In this document: in pieces, positions 34,301 through 44,784 of the stretch
How positions within the stretch are numbered: the first letter of the stretch is position 1
Layout of the letters: each line of letters opens with the position of its first letter
Assembly (NCBI RefSeq): GCF_050624435.1
Contig: NC_134538.1
Span: 124,168,937 to 124,232,936, forward strand
Source: Tenrec ecaudatus
Lineage: Eukaryota; Chordata; Mammalia; Afrosoricida; Tenrecidae
Direction: 5' to 3'
Length of the DNA: 64,000 nt
Program-made: the position numbers and the translations under genes
Notes under the pieces: model-generated
Seen by the model: the letters and a program-made list of their open reading frames with translations, nothing else
Told to the model about the DNA's origin: nothing
Databases searched by the model: none

Positions 34301-36223
34301 TGGGTCCCGTTTAATGTGTCTATCAAGGGTTTGAGCTCTTCTGTGGGGAAGCCCCAGCAAAGGTGGAATCCAATTTATACCTCCCAGCAACTTGTGAAAA
34401 CCAGTTAATGTTTTTACACGGTTTTTCTAATATCAAGTTACTGTGCCTGTGGTCCAGTATGAGGGCCGCGTGTCTGAACTTGACCCGGAGCAATCATAAA
34501 TTGAGAGGTGGCCTCACTCATGTGTACATAGGTTTATTACACTATTTCATTGTGAGGTGCAACGATTAAGGGATCCTACAGGGAGTGGATGATGTAGGCC
34601 TCAGCAAAGCATCCTCTGAGTGGTTCTAAGACGTTTCCTATAATGTACTCCTGCATGGTGACACTATTCACCAGGATCTGAGATAAAGTTTTAGATGATA
34701 CCGCTTGGTATGGACCTTCTGGTCTAATTCAGGAACGGTGAATGTAACCCTCTCGTGATCAGCAGGATCTAAATGGATAGTATAAACACAATCCTGGTGG
34801 CTCAGCTACGTGAGTCTGAGAGTTGGTGCCCAGAAGACAAGAGGAAGGTTCTCCTGTAGGGAGTGACCAGACCGGCGTGATGGAGTTTCCATCTTCCTTC
34901 TCAGGCTGCTTGTTGGCATCCTGGCATTCCCCTTGTACCTGCTGCACTTCCTGGGTCTCTGGAGCAGAATGTGCAAACAGTTCTTTCCCCCACTTCATGG
35001 TGAGGTTCACTGTGATGCACAAAGAGCAACGGCAAGGAGAAAGTGGGTGCTTTGCAGCACCCTGCAGGACTTTGCAGGCATATCTGGGAAGCTCTCCCTG
35101 CTGGAACTGGGCTATGACATGGGGGCCAACTTCAAGATCTACCCACCCGGATGCAGGGTGACCTGTGTTGATCCCAAACCCAACTTTGAGAACTTCTTGA
35201 TGAAGAGCTGTGCAGAGAACCACCAGCTGCAGTTGGAGAGCTTCATGGTCTCCCTGGGGAGAACGTGCACCAGGGGGCAGATGGCTCTGTGGCTGTGGTC
35301 ATCGGCGCCCTGGTGCTGTGCTCGGTGATGGACCATGAGCAGATTCTCCACCACGTGTGCAGGCTGCCAAGGCCAAGAAGTGGCTAGGCAATAGGCTCAA
35401 TAGGATGCAATTCATCATTAAGCACAGCACAAAGGAATCCAGGCAAAGATACAGAACAAGAATCTACATGAAGGGGAACCAGTTACAAATAACGGTGTTC
35501 GACCTCATGCACAAAGAGCAAACTGAGGCAAGATGTCATATGACCTGTTTCAGTGGCAACATGAAGTTGGGGTCAGTTTGGGGGAATAGACGCCCCATCT
35601 ATTGTGACATCCGTTGCTCCCGCACTGGAAGAGTGATGGGCAGGACTCAAGAGTAGGAGAAACAGCTGCAAAAAGCTTCTCGTCATGGGAACTTGGAAAG
35701 TGTGAAGTATGAACTTAGGAAAACTGGAAGTGGTCAAAAATGAAATGGAATGCATGAACATAGGTATCCTAAGAGTAAGCTGAAATGGATGGACATTGGC
35801 CATTTTGAATTAGAGAATCACATGATGGATTACATGAGGAGTGACTCAATCAATAGGATTGGAGCTGCATTCCTATGCAGAAGGGATCACCCTGACTCCC
35901 TCAGGAAGCACAAGGCTCTCTGTGATAGGATTATCTCTATCCATCTTCCAGGAAACCCACCACTGCAGCTAAGGTACAGTTTTCCCTCTGTTATCAGCAG
36001 CCAATCAACTGCAAGGGAGTTCCCTCAGCAGTTATTCCCAGGCTGGATCCTCCATCTGGTTTGTCCTCAAACCTCCAGTTCTTTGGACCCTGCCTGCAGT
36101 TCCTCGGACTCTCTAGCCGCCGCCGCCACTTTACTCATCAACCTTGCTTTGAATCACCTCGACCCTCCGAAATCCTGTGGGCGGACCTACCTACAGATTT
36201 TGGCACTAAGTGAGTCATTTCCC
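34301..36223 (+). repeat. Nested duplication member D1, copy B
   Basis: Same layout as 13878-15800. It contains the METTL7A-like fragment and an RTE endonuclease piece (35648-35983). Confidence 0.85.
34880..35373 (+). pseudogene. METTL7A: METTL7A-like pseudogene fragment in D1, copy B
   Basis: Like 14457-14950 but slightly better preserved at the end: the codons before the ALVLCSVMD block read through here, while copy A has a substituted stretch and a stop. The N-terminal frameshift after the FF-P codons is shared with A, so both descend from an already broken copy. Confidence 0.75.
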
Positions 36224-36376
36224 TCCCTCAATTTCTTCCTAGATGTCTCATAGTCGGTTCAAAATTTACCTGTCTTAAACAGACATCTGATTTCTTGAAA
36301 AATCTTTTTCTCTGCCTGGGTTGCCTATCCCAATAAACAACCTCCCACTCACCAAAAACTTTGAGGTCATCAATAG

Positions 36377-36379
<3 letters not shown>

Positions 36380-36441
<62 letters not shown>
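36380..36441 (+). repeat. (CT)n microsatellite, copy B
   Basis: An uninterrupted CT run of about 31 units between D1 and D2, matching the tract in copy A in length. Confidence 0.98.
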
Positions 36442-36443
<2 letters not shown>

Positions 36444-36457
36444 ATAAATCATTTAGC

Positions 36458-38383
36458 TGTGGGTCCCCTTTTAATGTGTCAATCAAGGGTTTGAGCTCTT
36501 CCGTGGGGATGTCCCAGCAAAGGTGGAATCCAATGTATACCTCCCAGCAGCTTGTGAAAACCACTTAACGTTTTTACGTGATTTTTTTCTAATATGAAGT
36601 TACTGTGTCTGTGGTCCAGTATGAAGGCCGCTTGTCTGAATTTGATGAGGAGCAATCATTAATTGAGAGGTGGCCTCACTCATGTGTACATAGGTTTGTT
36701 ACACTATTTCATTATGAGGTGCAACGATTAAGGATCATCCTGGTGTTGGATGATGTAGGCCTCAGCAAAGCGTCCTCTGAGTGGTTCTAAGATGTTTCCT
36801 GTAATATACTACTGCATGGTGACACTATTCGCCAGGATCTGAGATAAAGTTTTAGATGATACCGCTTGGTATGGACCTTCTGGTCTAATTCGGGAAGGGA
36901 AAATGTAACCCTCTCGTGATCAGCAGGATCTACCTGGATAGTATAAACACAATCCTGGTGGCTCAGCTACGTGAGTCTGAGAGTTGGTGCCCAGAAGACA
37001 AGAGGAAGGTTCTCCTGTAGGGAGTGACCTGACCTGCGTGATGGAGATTGCCGTCTTCCTTCTCAGGCTGCTTGTTGGCATCCTGGCATTCCCCGTGTAC
37101 CTGCTGCACTTCCTGGGTCTCTGGAGCAGAATGTGCAAACAGTTCTTTCCCCACTTCATGGTGAGGTTCACTGCCATGTACAATGGGCAGAAAGAGCAGG
37201 AAGCGGGAACTGTGCAGTCGAATGCAGGAGTTTGCCGGCACATCTGGGAAGCCGTCGCTGCTGGAACTGGGCTATGACACGGGGGCCAACTTCAAGTTCT
37301 ACCCACCCTGATTCAGGGTGACCTCAGTGGACCCCTATCAAAACTTTGAGAAGTTCTTGATGTAGAGCATCACTAAGAACCGTCACCTGCAGTTGGAGGG
37401 CTTCGTGGTCTCCCTTGGGAGAACGTGCACCAGGGGGCAGATGGCTCTGTGGCTCTGGTCATCGGCGCCCTGGTGCTGTGCTCGGTGATGGACCAGGAGC
37501 AGATTCTCCACGACGTGTGCAGGCTGCCAAGACCGAGAAGTGGCTAGTCAATAGGCTCAATAGGATGATATGCAGCAGTAAGCACGCCACAAAGGAATCT
37601 AGGCAAAGATACAGAACAAGCATCTACATGAAGGGGAACCAGTTACATAACAACGGTGTTCGACGTCATGCACAAAGAGCAAACTGAGGCAAGATGTCAT
37701 ATGACCTGTTTCAGTGGCAACATAAAGTTGGGGTCAGTTTGGGGGAATAGACGCCCCATCTATTCTGACATCCGTTGCTCCCGCACTGGAAGAGTGATGG
37801 GCAGGACTCAAGAGTAGGAGAAACAGCTGCAAAAAGCTTCTCGTATTGGGAACGTGGAAAGTGTGAAGTATGAATTTAGGAACACTGGAAGTGGTCAAAA
37901 ATGAAATGGAATGCATGAATACAGTTATTCTAAGAGTAAGCTGAAATGGATGGACATTGGCCATTTTGAATTAGAGAATCACATGATGGATTACGTGAGG
38001 AGTGACTCAATCAATAGGATTGGAGCTGCATTCATATGCAGAAGGGATCACAAGGCTCTCTGTGATAGGATTATCTCTATGGACCTTCCAGGAAGCCCAC
38101 CACTGCAACTGAGGTGTTTACCCTCTGTTATCAGCAGCCAATCAACTGCAAGGGAGTGTCCTCAGCTGCTTCTCCAGAGCTGCATCCTACATCTGGTTTG
38201 TCATCTGACCTCCAGTCCTTTGGATGGGAGCCTCCTGTTGCCTGCTGCTCCTGGGACTCTAGCAGCCTGTCGTTGGACATTTCAACCTTGCTTTCCACCC
38301 TCTCAGCCATTGGAATCTTGCTGTCTGACCTGCCGGCCCATCGTGGAAGGACCTTCAGGAAATTCGTTAACCCACCGAAGTGA
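36458..38383 (+). repeat. Nested duplication member D2, copy B
   Basis: Counterpart of 16035-17960, with METTL7A-like fragment, RTE endonuclease piece (37808-38123) and the longer R2 version that runs on to about 38523. Confidence 0.85.
37041..37533 (+). pseudogene. METTL7A: METTL7A-like pseudogene fragment in D2, copy B
   Basis: Same as 16618-17110: an open start with the membrane-anchor segment, then frameshift and stops around the SAM-binding region, ending at the same CR-LPRP codons. Confidence 0.75.
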
Positions 38384-38705
38384 GTTGGATTGAGCTTTCT
38401 GTACCGTTGCTTGGACTAATTGGCTGTTCTGGTCCTCTTTGCTATATAACTTATCCTGTTCTGTTTCCACTGTCACAAGTGTCGTGGTTTTGCTGGTCTA
38501 GAGAACGCTGCCTAACACAGGAGCCCACTGAAATTCAACAAGTCATTGTGCATGGAGGAGAGTCTTTCTAGTGACTCTCTCCCTGTCCTGAAAGTAAAGA
38601 AATCTTAGAATTTCCTCTTTTCATGCCCAGCTTATTGTGCTGTCCGCCATTTCCCTATAAATGGTCCCCACAACAGTGGGCACTGGCTTTCATCAGTGGT
38701 CCAGT

Positions 38706-38873
38706 GGAATGCAAGGACCCGTGGTCGTACAACACAGGCACTTGGCTGCTCACTGAATGGGTGGGAGTTCAAACCCACCCATTGGCTCCACTGGAACAAA
38801 GATCTGCTCATCTGCTTCTGTTCAAATTGCTGTAAATGGTTTTCTTGAAGGGGAATCCACCAGGGTGACTTGA
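38706..38873 (+). mobile_element. tRNA-derived SINE (AfroSINE-like), copy B
   Basis: Counterpart of 18283-18450, with the same B-box-like 'gagttcaaacccaccca'. Confidence 0.65.
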
Positions 38874-38932
38874 GCTGGTGACGCTTGCACCAGTGGAGCT
38901 TCTGGGTCTTGATTTGGGTACGGGGTAGGGCA

Positions 38933-39063
38933 GGACTCAAGATGGCAAACAGATACAAAAATTTCTCATGAATGGAACTTTGAATGTGAGGAGTGTGAAT
39001 GTAGGAAAATTAAGAATGGTGAACAATGAAATGGATGCATATGAGGAGGTGCCCCACCACCCC
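38933..39063 (+). mobile_element. RTE endonuclease N-terminal fragment, copy B
   Basis: Counterpart of 18510-18640, reading NVRSVNVGKLRMVNNEMD on the + strand and abutting the next antisense L1. Confidence 0.65.
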
Positions 39064-39171
39064 CAAATGCAATGTTTTTCAAAGCTTTCTATTTAAATGT
39101 TTTTATACAACCTTATCACTTTCAAAGTACTCTCCATTTCCCTTAAGACATTTGTCAGATCCGCGATTCCA

Positions 39172-41739
39172 CTTTTTTTTATTTGGGGGCTCTTACAACT
39201 CTGATAACAATCTATACATCAATTGTATCGAGCACACTTGTACATATGTTGCCATCATTCCAAAGATTTTCTTTCTACTTGAGCCCTTGTTATCATCTCC
39301 TCTTTTCCCCTCGCCTGCCCTCACCTTCACCTCGTGAACCCTTGATAAATTATAAATTATTTTTATATTCATATTATACACCATCTGCTATCTCCCTTCA
39401 CCCACATTTCTATTGTTCGTCCCCCGGGGTAGGGTTTATTTATATGTCGATTATTGGGATTGGTTCCCCCTTCTGCTCCCATCTTCTCCCTCCCCTCGTG
39501 GTATTGCACCGTCCATTATTGTTCCTGAGGGATTTATCTGTCCTGGATTCTGTGTGTCTAGAGCTCTTACCTTTGCCAGTGCGCATGCTCTGGTCTAGCC
39601 AGATTTCTTTGTAAGATAGAACTGGGGTCAGAATAGTGGGGTGGGGAGAAGGCATTAAAGAACTAGAGGAATGTGGTGAGTTTCATCAGTGCTGTAAGGC
39701 GCCCTGACTGGCTCGTCCCTTCTTGTGACCCTATGTGAGGGGATGTCCAGTTGTCTAGAGATGGGCTTTGGTTCTCCAGTCTGATCCTCCTCATTCCCAT
39801 CAAAACACTTGGTTATTTGGGGTCTGCTGATGCCCGTTACTTGGTCCTATCAACACCTCATGATCACACAGGCTGCTATGCTTCTTCCATGTGGGCTTTG
39901 TTCTTTCTGTGGTAGAAGGCCGCTTGTTTAATTTCAACCTCTTCAGACCCCGCACGCTATATCTTCTAATACCCGGCGTCATCAGCTTTCTTCACCACAT
40001 TAGCTAATGCGCCATTTTCTCTCCTGCGATCTTGTCAGGAAATTGAGCATCATAGGATGCCAGGTTATTAGAACAAAGTGTCGTGTTGATGGAGGATATG
40101 AGTACAGGCCGATGTCTGCCGGCTATCTTTATACTTAATCTATAAATATATGTTCATAGACCTATATCCCTAGCCTTATGTATTCATATATTTATATACG
40201 TACATGACATTATTTATACCTCTATCAATATCTTTTGCCTCCTAGTTTTTTCTTCTGTTTCCTTTAACATCCCCCCTGGACCACTAGCATGTTGTGCCAT
40301 CAATTGGCTCTCTGGACCTCCTCTCGGCTACATTGCACTTGATTGAAGCCCACCAGGCAGTCTTTGCCCTCCTTACCATCAATTTTAAATCCCTTGTTGT
40401 TCCCTTGTGCCGGGGTTTTTTGACTTCCCCTCCCTATCCCCCGCCCACTCTTCAACTCCCTCCCCCACCCACAACCTTAGGATTCATTGTTTTCTCCCCC
40501 AGAGTGTTTATCCTGCCCGTCCTGTAAAGATAGGCATGGGAAAGAAAAGAAAGAGGGAGGAGTAAAGCCTATGGAGAGTTCGAGGTCTGTCTGCTGACCC
40601 TTATGCATAGTTTCTGCTTGGGTCTGATGCGGTGTAAGGTCTGCCCCCCGAGTCCAAAGTCTATTTTCAGAATTCTCGGGAACTTGGTTGCTCTGCTCCC
40701 CTTGCTGCTCTGTTGTGCTCCCTTAGGGTTACTCGCTGGGGTGAGGGGGTCAGACTGGGCACAATTCCCCTACTGTGTCTCTGGTACTGCCCCCCTTGGC
40801 TCTGTGGGTCAGTAAGGGCATGCCGTGACTTGTGGGGGAGCCAACCCTATGGTCCTCTCTGTACATTGGCTACTCCAAGTGGGAACATCATCCTCAAATC
40901 TTGGTGAGTCAGGATGCTGTCCACTCTCTCTCATTCTCTCCCTTTTTCCTTCTTTGTTTGCTCCAGCGTGGTCTGGTAAGACCTGCCATTCTCCCCGGGC
41001 TTTATCTTAAGTGCATTCTCCTGGAGAGAGGGTTTGGCATAGCTGGAAAAGGGGTTGGCCTGGCCAACCAGACCTCTCTGTTCGTTCACTGCTTCGTGCC
41101 AGTGTGCTGCCCTCCAGGCCTGATACAGCAGGTTGAGGTCTGCTCCCTCTCGCCATCCCTTTCCTGTGGAGACATTAACGAGTACCCTCCCATGTGGATT
41201 AGTCCCTGGTTCCCTTCCCCCCTCTCCCCCGCCCCCCGCCTTCATCTTTCCTCCCTTGTTTTCTCTTGTCTCACCCGCCCTTCTTTTTCCCTTCTGTATG
41301 TTGGCAAGTTGGATGCATCATTGCGCTTGGTCTGTCCCATGCCTATGTGCCTGTCTCTCAACCTGTAAATTATGGAATAAACTTTTTCTTCTGGTCCCAC
41401 TGTGTTTTTTGGATCTACCTCAGTAGACTCGTCTTGTACTTGTCCTTCTGTTCTTAGCTAACTTCTCTTAGCATAATTTCCTCCATCTTTTCCCAGGAGA
41501 CAGTGTCTTTTGTGTCTCCATCCCTGTTTTTTAGTGATGAGTAGTCTTCCATTGTGTGTGTGTGTGTGTGTGTGTGCCAGAGTTACCCCATTCACTGTCT
41601 CTCGATAAATTTCAGTTGTTTCCAGACCTTTGCCAGTGTGAATGGTGCCGAAATGAACACTGGAGCACTGATGACTGGTCACAGTCTATTTATTACTTAT
41701 TCTGGGTATATGTCCAATAAAGGGATTGCTGGTTTTAAA
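39172..41739 (-). mobile_element. L1 LINE, antisense, 5' truncated, spanning the B/C junction
   Basis: Same element as 18749-21328. The part left of about 40700 is practically identical to the A/B copy. The part from about 40720 to 41740 shows clearly more substitutions and small indels, for example around 41210-41240. The change in divergence within one LINE marks a possible recombination point between array copies. Confidence 0.85.
41553..41576 (+). repeat. (TG)n microsatellite, copy C
   Basis: The shortest of the three alleles, about 12 units, without the TA interruption. Confidence 0.95.
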
Positions 41740-41840
41740 GGTGCATGGGGCTGGAGAGGTATGCTGTTTTTGCCCCAAAAGATGGCATACGGAGATGCCT
41801 GCGTGAGCACGTGCTGTGTCCCTGTGGAAGAAACATTCCC

Positions 41841-42639
41841 CTGTCTCCCACTAATCAGGTCTTTTTTGTGGCACCATATTACACAATCTTTTCAGAACCT
41901 CTAAGTAGAAAGCTTGATTAGCAGGTTGACCTGATAGAAAGAAGTCCAAATGCACTGTGCCCCTCACATCAGAAAAACAAATGATGGCAACATATGTACA
42001 AGTGTGCTTAATATCATTGAATAGTGGGTTGTTATAAGATTTGTCAGAGACCCCGCCCATAAAATGATAAATAAAAATTAAGGATCCAAGGAAATCATAA
42101 ATATAAATAACTAGATTTATTATGGTAAAAAATAAAATATAAATGAGAATCATCTTGGTCTTTGATTTCTCTTGATGAGCATTTTTGGGATGAGGTGATG
42201 TTGGCTTCTTCCACTGACTTGATTGATGTTGGCTTTCTGGGTCATGAGGAAAGCACCACGTCTCACCTCTAATGACCTGGGGGGAAAGTCTGGGTCACTT
42301 CGGAACTGTTCTTTCAAAGCCTGGCACGTTTCTACTGCACACTTTTCCTCAGTCAGTCACAACTGAGGAACACATTTTGTAGTGACCCTTCTCATTCCCA
42401 AAGCTTCCGTTAAAGTTCACTGAACCAAACACCGCTCTCCTCCAGACAACATCCCATCTTCAGTGGTCTGTCATCCGTCTCAAGCACAAGTGCATGACTG
42501 TTGTCAGCAATGTCGTGAGTTCAGTGAGTTGACGGGTGACCAGAATAAGTTCTGCCATCCATCGTCATTTCACTTTACTGAAACGAAAAAACCACTCCTG
42601 CGCTTGAGTTTCTGAAACAGTTCCTGGTGACCAGAGAGA
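41841..42639 (-). mobile_element. Mariner remnant with LINE insertion, copy C
   Basis: Same transposase blocks as in A. The minus strand reads GTVHLDFFLSGQP, with two substitutions against A and B. The LINE insert is at 41980-42145. Confidence 0.8.
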
Positions 42640-42789
42640 ACCTTCCCAAGCAACACCACTGGTAGCACTAACTCAGAGCGAGTCGCTCAATGCTCACCTG
42701 GCAGGAACAAGGCACACTAGGAAAGCTCTACTCGCCCAGCACCATTCCGGTGGTTGTTTTTTTGTTTTTGTTTTTTTTTTTATTACTCC

Positions 42790-43278
42790 CTCATATGCAT
42801 CAATACCTTAGATTAGTGAGCTGAAATGGACTGACATTGACCGTTCTGAATTGGAAAAGCATATGATGGACCGTGTCAGAAGTAATCCAGCAAGAGGAAT
42901 GGACTTGCAATCCTCTTCAGGAAGGACCTTGCTAACTCCGTGAAGTACAAGGCTATCTGTGATAGGAGTATCTCTATCCACCTGCCAGGAAACCCACGAC
43001 CGCTCTTAAGGTGTAGTTGTTCCCTCTGTTTTCAGCACCCAACCAATTGCAAGGGAGTTTCCTCAGCTGGTCTGCTTTGTCATCTGACGTCATCCTTTGC
43101 ATGTGAGCCATTGACCTCTCCTGTCGCCTGCTGTCCGTGGGAGTCTCCAGCAGCCTGCCTCCTTGATTTGAACTGTCTCAGCCATCAGAATCTTGCTGTC
43201 TGACCTGCCAGCCCTTCTTGGGTTGATCAGCCCTGCAGCTAGGTGAGTGAGAAGAAGCCTAAAACCTAACACCACAGA
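42790..43278 (+). mobile_element. RTE endonuclease fragment plus R2, copy C
   Basis: Counterpart of 1951-2440, with a few substitutions and a shorter A run near 43280. The donor-like AG/GTGAGT at 43241-43248 is unchanged. Confidence 0.6.
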
Positions 43279-43404
43279 CAAAAAAAACTTGGCCTCTGCA
43301 ACCACAGTAGCCATTTCTTGTAGATGGACTGTTCTGTATATTCCTCTTCTCTACAGAGCGCAGTCGTACACAGTGAGATATCCAAGAACGACTCCTCTGC
43401 AACC

Positions 43405-44784
43405 ATGCCTGGTGTGCATTATAAATTTGCCTCTAAACTCAACTACGACACCATCGTCTTTGATGGGTTCCACATCTCCCTGTGCGACCTGAAGGAGAAA
43501 ATCATGGGGAGAGAAAAGCTGAAAGCTTCTACCTGCAAACTGCAGATCAGCAAGGCGCAGACGAATGAAGAATACACTGATGACAATGCGCTGATCCCTA
43601 GGAATTCTTCGGTGATTGTTAGAAGACTTCCTATTGGTGTTGTGAAATCTGCAAGCAAGACGTCTGGGATCAGTCCAACGGAACCAGCGATGGGCACTTT
43701 GCGAGCAATGCACGGCTCTTCTGCGTCCGTTTGTGCAGCCCAGCTGACCAAGGCTGCCAATCTGGCTGACGCCAATGCTTCTGAAGATGACAAGATTAAA
43801 GCAATGATGTTTCAGTCTGCCCACAAGTATGACCCAATTAATTACCTGAAGAAACCTCTAGGTCCACCACCTCCTACTTACATCTGTTTCCAGTGTGGCA
43901 AACCTGGACATTATATTCACCATTGCCCGACAAAGGGGGAGAAGAACTTTGACGCTGGCCGTAGAATTAGAAGGAGCGCTGGCATTCCTAGAGCTTTTAT
44001 GATGGAAGTGAAAGATGCTAACGTGAAGGGAGCGCTGCTGACCAGCTCTGGACAGTATGCAGTCCCCATCATAGATGCACAGGCATATGCCCTTGGGAAG
44101 AAAGAGAAGCCCCCCTTCTCCCCAGAGGAACCAAGCTCTGCCTCCACAGAAGAGGATCCGATCCCAGCGGAATTGGCCTGTCTCCTCTGCAAGGAGCTGA
44201 TGACTGACGCAGTGATCATTCCGTGCTGTGGAAACAGTTATTGCGATGAATGTGTGCGCACAGCACTCCTGGAATCAGATGAACATACGTGCCCCACGTG
44301 TCTTCAGAAGGAGGTCTCTCCCGATACTTTAGTTCCCAATAAGAATCTACGGAAGGCTGTTGAGAGGTTCCAAAATAAGACTGGCTATACACAAAGACTA
44401 AGAAATGAGTTCCCTCCACCACCACCACTGATTCCAAGGCACCTACAACCTCTGAAGAGATCTCCAATATCCAAACCACAGGATCCTCTGATGAATCCAG
44501 CGATATCCTCCTCAACTCACCCAGCACCCTCAATGCCGTCATTGGCTTCCACACGATCTACCTCGGCTCCTCTTGCTCCTGGAGCTCCATCTTCTACCGC
44601 AGCTCCTGTTCCTGATGTAACTGCCACAGTGCTCATATCGGTCCATTCTCCTTCCTATTCACCATCACCCGCACATCCCAGAAGAGACAGAGGCAAGAGC
44701 CGAAGTTACCGGTCACGGTCCAGATCTCATGGATACCATCGATCGAGGTCAAGATCACCACGATATCGTCGACATCATTCATGA
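43405..44784 (+). CDS. RBBP6: RBBP6-like retrogene, DWNN-CCHC-RING protein, 459 aa, copy C
   Basis: Intact frame, with the same protein and, as far as I can read, the same nucleotides as copy B (D281, N334, S369). The zinc knuckle, all RING cysteines and the DWNN fold residues are retained. The region of identity to B extends from about 43300 to 44990, while differences appear immediately on both sides. The in-frame upstream ATG is at 43324. It either shares a recent conversion event with B or is under constraint. Confidence 0.8.
   Translation: MPGVHYKFASKLNYDTIVFDGFHISLCDLKEKIMGREKLKASTCKLQISKAQTNEEYTDDNALIPRNSSVIVRRLPIGVVKSASKTSGISPTEPAMGTLRAMHGSSASVCAAQLTKAANLADANASEDDKIKAMMFQSAHKYDPINYLKKPLGPPPPTYICFQCGKPGHYIHHCPTKGEKNFDAGRRIRRSAGIPRAFMMEVKDANVKGALLTSSGQYAVPIIDAQAYALGKKEKPPFSPEEPSSASTEEDPIPAELACLLCKELMTDAVIIPCCGNSYCDECVRTALLESDEHTCPTCLQKEVSPDTLVPNKNLRKAVERFQNKTGYTQRLRNEFPPPPPLIPRHLQPLKRSPISKPQDPLMNPAISSSTHPAPSMPSLASTRSTSAPLAPGAPSSTAAPVPDVTATVLISVHSPSYSPSPAHPRRDRGKSRSYRSRSRSHGYHRSRSRSPRYRRHHS

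Larger units (their letters stand above)
20437..40858 (+). repeat. Tandem unit B of the ~20.42-kb array
   Basis: This is the second head-to-tail copy. Differences from A are sparse: a shorter (TG)n tract, a shorter A-rich tract near 24850, four substitutions in the RBBP6-like frame, and scattered single bases. Such low divergence across neutral transposon sequence implies a recent duplication or continuing homogenisation. B is the only complete unit flanked by further copies on both sides. Confidence 0.95.
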
